Of a DNA stretch of 64,000 bases, positions 33,922 to 42,683 are shown one piece after another. The notes below the pieces were generated by a model. It saw nothing but the letters and a program-made list of their open reading frames with translations, ran no database searches and was not told the DNA's origin. Positions within the stretch are counted from its first letter, which is position 1. The number at the start of each line of letters is the position of its first letter. The stretch comes from Salvia splendens (lineage: Eukaryota > Streptophyta > Magnoliopsida > Lamiales > Lamiaceae), in NCBI RefSeq assembly GCF_004379255.2, contig NC_056034.1, forward strand, positions 4,776,501 to 4,840,500. The letters are read 5' to 3'. The translations under genes were made by a program, and so were the position numbers.

Positions 33922-34173
33922 ATGAGTAAGAGTAACAATCACACAACAAAACTTGTATTTCTATTCTTGATGCTCTTGCCTTTACTCCTCTCTGCCTCTG
34001 CTGTGCATGTAGCCAATGCAAAACCACAGTGGAGAAAGCTGTTACTCTCTTCAAATTCACTATTCGTGACCAAAGCCAAGTCGAGTGGATCCACGCTGGA
34101 GCCGGAGAAAGCAATGGAAAACGGCCTGAGGAAACGGCCTCCAAGCGCTTCCAATCCGACTCAGAATAAATGA
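33922..34173 (+). CDS. CLE-like secreted signalling peptide precursor
   Basis: 83 codons. The precursor has the usual layout of plant peptide hormones: an N-terminal signal peptide (KLVFLFLMLLPLLLSASAVH, residues 10-29, cleavage probably near ANA-KP), a variable Ser/Lys-rich middle, and a conserved-looking C-terminus GLRKRPPSASNPTQNK. Against the 12-residue CLE pattern (R-x-V-P-S-G-P-N/D-P-x-H-N) the window K-R-P-P-S-A-S-N-P-T-Q-N matches Pro4, Ser5, Asn8, Pro9 and Asn12. PS-x-x-NPT-x-N recalls the atypical CLE46 type. Gly6 and His11 are replaced, so CLE membership is inference; another small-peptide family is possible. CLE peptides act outside the cell on LRR receptor kinases. A double Arg/Lys site (LRKR) precedes the candidate peptide. 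Confidence 0.65.
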   Translation: MSKSNNHTTKLVFLFLMLLPLLLSASAVHVANAKPQWRKLLLSSNSLFVTKAKSSGSTLEPEKAMENGLRKRPPSASNPTQNK

Positions 34174-34763
34174 GGTGTTGCAGTAGGAGACGCACAGATC
34201 AGATAATGATCTAATTCTGTCATTTTTGCACTTCCCTTTCATATTACTTGTCAGATTTCTTAGCTTAGTTCTTAGCAAGAATGTTGAACTTAGCCTTAGC
34301 TCAATAGGATTATCTCTTTTCATTTTTCTTTCCATATAAGAATTCGTTTCTCTTTTTTTTTTTTGCATTATTTGTAATTGTAGGGGTCTAGGGCAAGAAT
34401 GAGATGAAAGTATCTAATGAAACTTTTACTATCATCAAGGATTAATGTTTGTTTTACTTAAAAATTGTAGTACTACTATCTTGCACTAGGTATGTCGTAA
34501 ATCTATATATCTTCTTGTTCTAGTTTTATCTTTTGTTTATAGGTATTTATGTGTATTTAGCAAATCTAAATATGTACTCATAATTTTTTAAAAATAAAAG
34601 TAAAAATAAATGACGAAAGTTGAATACCATCTGCACTGATCCATGCGGATACACACAACACAAATCTTGGTGGGCTTCAGAGCTTTACAGAGAGGAGGAA
34701 TATTTCCTAAAGCATACATGGGTGGCAAATACTACCTTTTTTGAATCTTTTGTCTATACCTGC

Positions 34764-34990
34764 ACTCCTTCAGTCTCCAAAAAAATATATACTTTGGATT
34801 TAGCACGAGTTTTAATGCAAAATTGGTAAATTAAGAGGGAGGTAGAAGGAAAAAGTAATTAAGGTATTGTTAGTGAGGAATGAGTTTCACCTCATTAGAG
34901 ATAAAAGAGTTTCCAAAATTGTAAAGTGCATATTCTTGTGGGACGGACTAAAAAGAAAAGAATGCATATTCTTGTGTGACGGATGAAGTA
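34764..34990. mobile_element. Stowaway-like MITE relic
   Basis: Shares agcacgagttttaatgcaaa and aaagtgcatattcttgt with the MITE at 52919-53090. Right-end-like gggacggac and gtgacggatgaagta both occur, suggesting a partly duplicated end. Confidence 0.5.
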
Positions 34991-35009
34991 TTTGTTTATT
35001 GAAAAAATT

Positions 35010-35210
35010 CTCCCTCCGTAACCCACTTTTCTTTTTAGTTTGTCCTACCCAAGATGTCCCATTACTAAAAATAGAAATTCATTTATCTCTACTTTCTTTA
35101 CTCTCTCTTAGTAATATTTTATACTCTTCACCTAACACACAAAATAAACTGCATAAAATCTTGTGTCACCTAAAAATGGGTCATCTTACTTGAGATGAGA
35201 TATAATTTCT
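35010..35210. mobile_element. Stowaway-like MITE, right end degraded
   Basis: Left end CTCCCTCCGTAACCCAC. Inside, tttagtttgtcctacccaag is answered by gggtcatcttacttgagatg near 35195, a decayed inverted copy. Confidence 0.5.
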
Positions 35211-36497
35211 TCTTTCCCTTTGTTTTACTATCTAACTAGACCTGACCTATGGAGCAGAGGAAGAAAATGGAATGATCAATGTTTTTACCAGTAAAATGTT
35301 TTATATATTGAAATCAACATGACAACAAAATTTTCCAAGCTAACTGATTTCCAAGATCATATGATTGATTAAAGCATTGAGATATTGTCCTGTTAAAAAT
35401 TTGATTTAGAGCTGACTAATTTGATATGTGTTCTCTTTGCTCAAAATCGAGTTTAATCATTGAAAAATGAATTAGACAAACATGTAGTGAGGTTTATTTT
35501 AATGTCTTGGTATTGGGCCTTAGATTTTGCCTACTAGTCATGGGCTGGCCTCAATATATGTATAAAAAGGTTTTTAGTGAATAATATTCCCGTTAGTTAT
35601 ACTACAAAGTTCTTAAAATAACTGTCTAATCAACTAAAGAAAACTCCAATATCTTAATATTATTTTTATCAAAATACTAGTAATAATAGAAAAACATGTC
35701 AAGTGTGCTTTAAAATTCAATCTTTTCAACAATATAGATCATGAGCATAAAACAATTCATATCCGTAGTACTAATATGTTGACATGAGTAGACCCGTTAC
35801 TAAATTTAGACATAGAAAATGACACCAATATGGTTTTTTTTATACTGATATTTTATACTCTATTAGTCAAGGTATCGAACCTTTCAACCTTATACACTTC
35901 AATTTTATGGTTCCAATTATACTTGACTTATGGAGGTCTTTGTTGGAAGATAAAAGCCAAAGTTCAATATTCAAATGCAGAAAATCAAATAATTTGACAA
36001 GTTACATGATTTAAAGAATAGAACAGTCAGTTTCCTTGAAAGTTCTAATCAATGTTTAAAAAAATATTGTGTGTAGATCATAGACAAGATATAAAACATT
36101 TTAATCATTACTTTATTTAAAAATAGTTAATTTAAAGAAAAAATAAAAAAACATAGAAATATCTGTAAACAAATTTAGCACAAGAATTGATATTTGTTCC
36201 ATAACATCTCTTGCTGTGTTTTAGGGCATCAGTAACCCCGTCCCCATTTCCGGCCCCAAGTCCCCTCCACGTCATCATTCCTCTACAGTTGCGGCCCAGG
36301 CCCCAACTGCTGTAACCCTGCAGGCCGCAACTCGGGCCGCAACTAATAAATGACACTATTCACAACTCCAACCTATTTAACTCGAAAACGCAATTCGTTG
36401 AACAATTGAAACCGGGAAAATGCATTGTTCATTCGAAATTAACATTACATTACTAGACGAAGCAAATTTAAAATACAAGAAACCCGGGCCACGACTA

Positions 36498-37484
36498 CTA
36501 CTTCTTCATTTGGGCGCGAAGGTAGGCGATCATCTCACGGTGCAACTCGAGCTCCTCGTCCGACATCTTCGATGTATCCCTCGCTGTCAACTCCGTCAGC
36601 TGGCTCATCCGCCATGTAATATTCATCTCCGACAAAGTGTCGGACATCTTATCCAGAGACGGATTGGTCGGCGGTGGCACCATAGCGGAGTTGCTCGCAG
36701 CTGCCTTCCCCTTTGCTTTCCTCTTGGCCGCCTTTGTTCCTGTCGGGCGGCTCTGAATGCTAGGAGAGGAGTAGAAGACATCGTCGTCCGTCACGTTGAG
36801 GTCGATCGCCGGACCTCCTTCGCTCGAAGAGTAGTTTCCGGAGGCGGAAACTTTGGTTCTCTTCGCCGCCCCAGTTGCCGCTGGCTCAGCACCGCTGGTG
36901 TACTTCGGGCTCTTCTCGACGAGCTTCCAAACTTCGAAGTACTTGAAGGTCTTCTTCCCGTCAGTGAAGAACGCTTCCTTTGCCTTCTCGACGAGGTCCG
37001 CCTCGCTGTGCCCGCTCGGCCACATACGGACTACGTTGGCCCACTTTCCGTTCCACTTGCTCATATCCGCCTGGACCCGGCCCCAATGCTTGCGCAGCTT
37101 CACGTAGCTACGCTCGCTCGACCCTTCCGGACGGCCAGCGTTATATTTCTGCGCAATCCGCTCCCAAAAAGCCTTGCCGGTCTGCTGGTTGCCGATGATA
37201 GGATCCTCGGAGACGTCGATGTAGTTCCTCGCAAGCCACATTGTCTCGGGCGGAGTGTACTTCTTCGGCCCATCCTCCTCCCCGACCTTCTCCTTTCCCC
37301 GCTCTTGAGCGGGCTCCATCTCACTGACCTCGAACTCGTCGGTGTTGACCGGCGATGTAATGTCGCCGTTGCTACCGACTCCCGGACTAGGCTGTGTCTG
37401 CGATGGTTGCGATGACGGTATGTACCAATTGTTCGAGTTAACGAACTCCTCCATCTCACGTTGATCGCTGTTGAACCAATCCAT
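36498..37484 (-). CDS. PIF/Harbinger ORF1 protein (Myb/SANT-like), intact
   Basis: 328 residues, uninterrupted, starting MDWFNSDQREMEEFVNSNNW at the first ATG after the TATA box (the open frame extends further upstream but lacks support). Residues about 75-175 form a Myb/SANT-like trihelix region: YTPPETMWLARNYIDVSEDP, FWERIAQKYN, RSYVKLRKHWGRVQADMSKW, FKYFEVWKLVEKSPKY. Then follow a Ser/acidic segment with AIDLNVTDDD, a basic KRKAKGKAAA and a C-terminal helix RDTSKMSDEELELHREMIAY. Such proteins are often labelled glutathione S-transferase T3-like by automatic annotation, without basis. In Harbinger elements ORF1 binds the ends and helps bring transposase to the nucleus. No transposase is in this element. 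Selection for function or recent arrival is suggested by the clean frame. Confidence 0.85.
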   Translation of the reverse strand: MDWFNSDQREMEEFVNSNNWYIPSSQPSQTQPSPGVGSNGDITSPVNTDEFEVSEMEPAQERGKEKVGEEDGPKKYTPPETMWLARNYIDVSEDPIIGNQQTGKAFWERIAQKYNAGRPEGSSERSYVKLRKHWGRVQADMSKWNGKWANVVRMWPSGHSEADLVEKAKEAFFTDGKKTFKYFEVWKLVEKSPKYTSGAEPAATGAAKRTKVSASGNYSSSEGGPAIDLNVTDDDVFYSSPSIQSRPTGTKAAKRKAKGKAAASNSAMVPPPTNPSLDKMSDTLSEMNITWRMSQLTELTARDTSKMSDEELELHREMIAYLRAQMKK

Positions 37485-37560
37485 TGACGCCGAAAATACA
37501 AAGGGTATAATAGAGTATTGAAATGGAACGCGGGATTGAAATGGATGGAACGCAAGCTCG

Positions 37561-37568
37561 TATTTATA
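37561..37568 (-). promoter_or_regulatory. TATA box of the ORF1 gene
   Basis: Minus strand TATAAATA, about 77 bp upstream of the ORF1 ATG at 37484, the same spacing as in the transposase element at 8.2-10.2 kb. Confidence 0.6.
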
Positions 37569-37808
37569 GACATCGAATTTAAAAAAAAAAACAAAATTGG
37601 ATTTGCGTCCCGGCCCGAAGACCGTGTAATGCTGGGCCGGGACGCGGGACTTGCGGCCCGTCACCGTGCAACCCCGTCCCGGGCCGGGACGCGGGACGCT
37701 CCCCAGGCCGGTCACGCGTCACCGGGACGGTCCTGAGCCGTGCCGCACTTCCGTGTAATGCATGGGACGGGCCGGGACTCGCAATTTGCGGCCCGGCCCC
37801 AAGCGTTA

Positions 37809-38412
37809 GGGCATCATTAACCCCGTCCCCATTTCCGGCCCCAAGTCCCCTCCACGTCATCTTTCCTCTACAGTTGCGGCCCAGGCCCCAACTGCTGTAA
37901 CCCTGCAGGTTGCGGCCCGGGCCGCAACTAATAAATGACACTATTCACAACTTCAACCTATTTTATTCGTAAATGCAATACGTTGAACAATTCAAACCGG
38001 GAAAATACATTGTTCAGTCGAAAAAAGAAAATTACAAATCCTAGAAAAAAAATACAAATCCTAGAGAAAAAAAATTACAAATCCTAAAAAAAAAATATTA
38101 AATCCTAAAAAATAAAAATTACACGTCCTAGAAAAAATATTGAAATAATTTAGAGGATAGAAATGGAGAAATTGGTGGAAGAATATTGAAGAAATGGGTA
38201 TAAATGGACAAAAAAATAAAAAAAAAATACATTTTGGGGGTTTGCGGCCCGTCCCGCACCGTGTAACCCTAGGCCGGGCCGGGCCGCGGGATGCTCACCA
38301 GGCCGGGAACGCGGCCCTGGGAGCGGCCTGGGCCGTGACTCGCCTCCGTGTAACGCATGGGACGGGCCGGGACTCGCGATTTGCGGCCCGGCCCCTAGCG
38401 TTACCGATGCTC
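37809..38412. mobile_element. MITE nested in the TIR of its larger relative
   Basis: 604 bp, TTA at 37806-37808 and 38413-38415. Left end GGGCATCATTAACCCCG, right (reverse complement) GAGCATCGGTAACGC. The first ~125 bp and last ~190 bp closely match the ends of the host element 36224-38424, so it is a deletion derivative of the same family. The A-rich centre (38028-38140) has about five loose copies of a ~19-bp attacaaatcctagaaaaaa unit. No gene. Confidence 0.88.
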
Positions 38413-38427
38413 TTACGCATGCTCTTA

Positions 38428-39831
38428 TAGTACCATATTTGATGATCATTATTTCTGAATATTTTTATAGCAAAAACACAGGTTTTAATTGGTAAATGTA
38501 GCAGTTAAAAAGACAAGTAAAAGCAACATATAACAGTTGGTAAGCATACTATAAAATTCATATCCGTCATTTCTAACTTTTCACTTTGTATTTTTAAGTA
38601 ATAAAATATGTAATTCATATCCGTGACTACTAACTTTTCACTTTGTATTTTAATTATTAGAGAAAATTTATCTTAAAATATAACTATACTATATAATTAT
38701 GAGTTACACGTATAAAATGACTCAGTTAATATGTATGTTGTGTCCCCAAATCTATAATTACTATTAGTATTATAAATAAATTTTAAAGTATTGAGAAGAG
38801 GCATTTTAAAGGAGAATTTAATAAATTTTTTAATTTATAGCAAAATTGTATGGATATAAATTTTTGAGGAGAGACGTTCATGTGGTTCCCGCCTATAACG
38901 TGACAGTTGAAGATTAGAATATGGCTGAAATTTTTGAGATATTATGAATGCCATTAAAGGAGGTAGTCTTTTTCGTTGAACTTTCAGCCTTCATACACAC
39001 ATCAATTCCATGGTTCCAATTTTCCATTTTGCTTGACTTAAAGGAGGTAGTCTTTTTCGTTGCTGCCTCTGCATGTCAAGAAAAATAAACTAATCATAAT
39101 AATTTAGGGTTAAATAATTTATTCTTCAATAGTTAGTTATTCAGATAATTTTTAAATTATGAAATTTAATTAAATTCTATTTAACAAATTATTATACCTG
39201 AAATTTTAATTTTAGCAATGATTCCATTTGTATGCAAAATCATTTATTTGGGCGTTGTTTCATTGAAATAAGTACTACACTGATAAAATTTAGGAGGTCT
39301 ATCAAAATTATTCTCTATCTATTTTTAGTAAATTTTTACTCTATTTGTTCCATAGTAGTGAATGTATTTCATTCCGGCACCAAGATTAAGGAAAAAATGT
39401 GAAATGTATTAAATTAAAAGAGCAATAAAGTAAAAGAGATGAAAAAACACTATTATATCTCTTAAAATTTGTCACATTTTTCTATTTTAGAATATCTCTC
39501 AAATTTTATACTCCTCTCATTTTATTGACTATTTTGAATAATGAATCTTACATTACATTACATTAATTCATTCTATTCATTAAAACTAAAATATTAGGAT
39601 TATATAAAAAAGTACTCCTACAACTTACTATATTACTAATTTTTTCTAATCACTTTTATTCAGAATCATTGTCATATCTAAGAGGGCCAATTTTAGGGGA
39701 CAAAGGCCGTGTCATAGAGGGGCAAACTTGGAGCACGAATGATACTCCAATTTTTATAGCAAACCACATTTTTTTGGTACATGTAATATTCAGAAAACAA
39801 GAGATGCTATATATATATGCATCGATAAACA
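38428..39831. other. AT-rich intergenic DNA, no gene seen
   Basis: Contains a short duplicated phrase (attcatatccgt...taacttttcactttgtatttt near 38557-38595 and 38612-38650) and aaaggaggtagtctttttcgt twice (about 38957 and 39041). The final ~170 bases are the 3' flank of the lectin receptor kinase. Confidence 0.5.
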
Positions 39832-42219
39832 TCAGAGAAGTTGAGAAGAAGGATCCGGAGGCGGCGGGACTTGAGCTGAGCCCTCTAGCATATGAACAAC
39901 TCTCTTCATCTGTGGCCTCAACTCTGGATCTTCTTGAATGCACCACATTGCTATCTTCACCATTTTCTCAAATCTCATCATCTCTTCATCCTCCAGTTCC
40001 ACCACCATCTCCGCCACTGTCCCGTCGCTGCAGCAGTCATAAGCCCAGTCGCTAAGAATTCTCTTTCTCTCATCCTCAATCTCCGGCTCGAAGTTCTTCC
40101 TGCAGCACAGCAGCTCCAGCAGCAGCACCCCGTAGCTGTAAACATCAACTTTGACGGTTATAGGCATGTTTCTGAACCACTCTGGTGCAACATACCCTCT
40201 CGTCCCCCTTATCCCCGTCGTCGTCCTTGTCTGATCGGACTTTAGAAGCTTGGCTAATCCGAAATCGGATATCTTTGCAGTGTGAGCATCGTCCAAGAGC
40301 ACGTTCTGAGGCTTGATGTCGCAGTGTATGATCTGCGTGCTGCAGTCTTCGTGCAGATAGCAGATTCCTCTGGCAACCGAGAATGCAATTTGCATTCTCG
40401 TGTGCCAATTTGGCTTCAACTTGTTAACGAATAAGACGTTGGCGAGAGAGCCGTTGCTCATGAACTCGTACACCAGAAGCCTGTTTTGGCCTTCAGCGCA
40501 GTATCCCAACAATTGGACTAAGTTCTTGTGGTTGGTCCTGCTGATTGAACTCACTTCGGCTTTGAATTCTTGATCTGCATCATCTGCCATTCTGGTCAGC
40601 TTTTTCACCGCGATCACCTTTCCATTCTCTTCCAACAGAACCCCTTTGTATACTGTTGAGTAAGCGCCGTTGCCCAGCTCTAGGCGGAATCCATCGGTGG
40701 CTTCTTCCAGCTCCTTGAAACTGAAGCACCTTATGTTCAGTCCGGGATAAACTCTGCTGCCTTCATCCTCCACCTTTTTCGATTTCTTCCCGACCAAAAA
40801 CAGCTTTGATGCAAACAGAACTACGTTGAGAAACACTGAACTAGCCAACAAAACAGCACCGGCTATGATCAGACCTAACCTGTTTTTCTTCCCTGACTTA
40901 CTCCCGAGAGGATCCGGAACGGTGGCGTTTCTGGCCCTCACCTTTATCAAAGCCTTTCCATCAACTCCGGAATCGATCTTCCCGTTAGAAAGAGGGAATC
41001 TCTTCTTCCAACAGTCGGCGTTTCTGTATATAGCAACATCACAGAAACAATCAGTGAGGCACTGCTGTCGGCACCAGTCCTCCGAGACAGGGCTGAAGTG
41101 TGCATAATCGGAGTCGGGCCAATCCGCATCAGGCATTTCCTTGAACACGAAGAAATCACTGTCCTGCAATTCAGCGTCGCATCTATGCGGAAGGAAATCC
41201 TTCTTGCATCCACTCCACAAGTCATTAGGATCGATGGGAGAGTAGTCCAAGGGGCAGCTGCATCGTGGCCGCTGATCGTTTCCCATGGAGCAGAGACTGT
41301 TGAGACCACAAGCACCGCCGCCTGTATCCTGTCTTACTTGAGTGCATAAATTCGAAGGTAAGAAGTCCTGAACGGACCACGCCCTCGGCCGCCCATCAGT
41401 CCAGTTATCAGACTTGGGATATACATAATGTCTTAGAACGCCGTCGTATTCCAGCGTCAGCCTCTGGTAATACTGTGTTGATGAAGCTCCGAGGTTCGAG
41501 AAGAGATTGCTGAGTAGAGTCCCGTTTCGCGCAACGAGGTTAAAGTATCCGGTTTGGTTGAAGATGAGGCGGAATCCATCTCCCACCGTCATTGTGGCCA
41601 AATACGCTCTGATGATGTCGTTCATGGGGAAGTTTCTAGTGTACCACACAAGATTCCCATCGGTCTGCAGCGTGAACAAGAATCTTCCACGAGAGAAATT
41701 TTTGTCGGAGAAGCTGGAGATCAGCTCTCCGCCTTGGTTGAGTATCTGGGTTGGGAGTAATGTGTCGGTGGGCTGGTCGAAGGTCTGCCACAGGTTTGCT
41801 GAAGCAGAGGAGAAGAGCGCGAAGTTGCCGGTGTCCAGCATAGCGGCGTAGGAAGCGGCGCTGGACTCTGCGGCCCAGATCTGTCGGCCGCTGGGATCGT
41901 TGAGCTGGAGCCTCCCATTTGCTGCAAGCTGGACCCGTGAACCCTCTGGGGCCAGATCGTCGCGATTGGCGGACCAAATGATTGTTTTTTCTGGTATTTG
42001 ATGGAACCAGATGGCGAGCAAGTAGCCGCCATTGGGTGCGGTCTGCTGGAATCCGAAAGCAAATTCAGAAGAAGGCGAGAGCCAAGTTGAATTGGCAGAG
42101 TTTGCAACGAGGGACGACCCAAGAGTTACGTTGGTGCGTGGTTGTGCAGATGCGAGGATTGGTAGCACTAACATGATAGTGATGAACATCATGTCCGTTC
42201 CGCTTGGCAATGAAGCCAT
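39832..42219 (-). CDS. G-type lectin S-receptor-like Ser/Thr kinase (LECRK-like)
   Basis: 795 residues, no introns, typical for this class. Signal peptide 1-25 (MFITIMLVLPILASAQ). B-lectin domain about 30-150 (SEFAFGFQQT, LLAIWFHQIPEKTIIWSANR, LDTGNFALF, WQTFDQPTDTLLP). EGF-like Cys cluster 304-338 (ACGLNSLCSMGNDQRPRCSC). PAN-like Cys segment 347-403. Membrane helix about 448-476. Kinase 512-780: Gly loop LGNGAYSTVYKG, Lys539 (IAVKK), catalytic HCDIKPQN with Asp634, DFG at 652. Cys before the catalytic Asp makes it a non-RD kinase, a class often linked to immune receptors. It resembles LECRK3-type receptors of the plasma membrane. I chose MASLPSG as start because it leads into the signal peptide; an in-frame upstream ATG at 42378 would add a repeat-encoded hydrophobic leader. 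Confidence 0.92.
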   Translation of the reverse strand: MASLPSGTDMMFITIMLVLPILASAQPRTNVTLGSSLVANSANSTWLSPSSEFAFGFQQTAPNGGYLLAIWFHQIPEKTIIWSANRDDLAPEGSRVQLAANGRLQLNDPSGRQIWAAESSAASYAAMLDTGNFALFSSASANLWQTFDQPTDTLLPTQILNQGGELISSFSDKNFSRGRFLFTLQTDGNLVWYTRNFPMNDIIRAYLATMTVGDGFRLIFNQTGYFNLVARNGTLLSNLFSNLGASSTQYYQRLTLEYDGVLRHYVYPKSDNWTDGRPRAWSVQDFLPSNLCTQVRQDTGGGACGLNSLCSMGNDQRPRCSCPLDYSPIDPNDLWSGCKKDFLPHRCDAELQDSDFFVFKEMPDADWPDSDYAHFSPVSEDWCRQQCLTDCFCDVAIYRNADCWKKRFPLSNGKIDSGVDGKALIKVRARNATVPDPLGSKSGKKNRLGLIIAGAVLLASSVFLNVVLFASKLFLVGKKSKKVEDEGSRVYPGLNIRCFSFKELEEATDGFRLELGNGAYSTVYKGVLLEENGKVIAVKKLTRMADDADQEFKAEVSSISRTNHKNLVQLLGYCAEGQNRLLVYEFMSNGSLANVLFVNKLKPNWHTRMQIAFSVARGICYLHEDCSTQIIHCDIKPQNVLLDDAHTAKISDFGLAKLLKSDQTRTTTGIRGTRGYVAPEWFRNMPITVKVDVYSYGVLLLELLCCRKNFEPEIEDERKRILSDWAYDCCSDGTVAEMVVELEDEEMMRFEKMVKIAMWCIQEDPELRPQMKRVVHMLEGSAQVPPPPDPSSQLL

Positions 42220-42258
42220 TTCTAGAGAGTTTTTTTTTTTTATAATCAGAGGAAAGAG

Positions 42259-42303
42259 GAAGATGAAGATGAAGATGAAGATGAAGATGAAGATGAAGAT
42301 GAT
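42259..42303. repeat. (GATGAA)n microsatellite in the kinase leader
   Basis: About seven perfect copies of gaagat, 40 bp upstream of the lectin kinase ATG. On the gene's strand it reads as alternating Phe-Ile codons in an open frame that joins the coding sequence. Confidence 0.92.
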
Positions 42304-42683
42304 TTTTATTAGAGATGCGTCGAAGACTTTTACTGGGACTTGGTCTTGAGTCTTCCTCTTTGTGATAATGGTCCACAACCAAAAACATTTGACTATATTG
42401 TCATTCTAATTCAATACCGTAGTACATATTTTTATATAAATTGTCTAGTATTGTTTTATTAGAGCATCCCCAACGGCGGCCGTCTCGATGGACGTCCGCC
42501 ATTAGGCAGCAGAGAGGCGAACGCGGACGTGCGTTGCGGACACCGGAGTTCCGCGGCATTCCGGGGACGTCCCGATTTTTAATTAAAAAAAACTCAATGT
42601 ATACGGCTCGTTGAACTTCATTTCATTCGCACCACTTGTTTTAATGAGTTTCTCTATCTTTACTTTCATTTCTTTTGAAGATA

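Larger units (their letters stand above)
34174..36220. other. intergenic region with MITE relics
   Basis: AT-rich. It contains two MITE-like segments (34764-34990 and 35010-35210). From 35220 to 36220 I see no gene or bounded repeat. Confidence 0.45.
36224..38424. mobile_element. PIF/Harbinger element carrying only ORF1, with nested MITE
   Basis: Flanked by TTA at 36221-36223 and 38425-38427. Left TIR GGGCATCAGTAACCCCG. The right TIR is split: its outer 9 bases cgcatgctc survive at 38416-38424, and the inner part ends at 37808, because element 37809-38412 inserted into the TTA inside the TIR. Both ends are rich in ggcccgg tracts. The one gene is the minus-strand ORF1; no transposase is encoded. 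Confidence 0.85.

Noticed and set aside
36420..37415. 331-residue open frame on the + strand
   Set aside because: It lies antisense to the intact ORF1 protein; it has no family signals and is explained by codon bias of the opposite strand.
36498..37484. glutathione S-transferase or NAC transcription factor
   Set aside because: There is no thioredoxin-fold or NAC motif; Myb/SANT-like sequence inside TIRs with TTA flanks identifies a transposon ORF1.
37485..37715. N-terminal extension of the ORF1 frame by 77 residues
   Set aside because: It would start upstream of the TATA box and read through TIR-associated GC-rich repeats.
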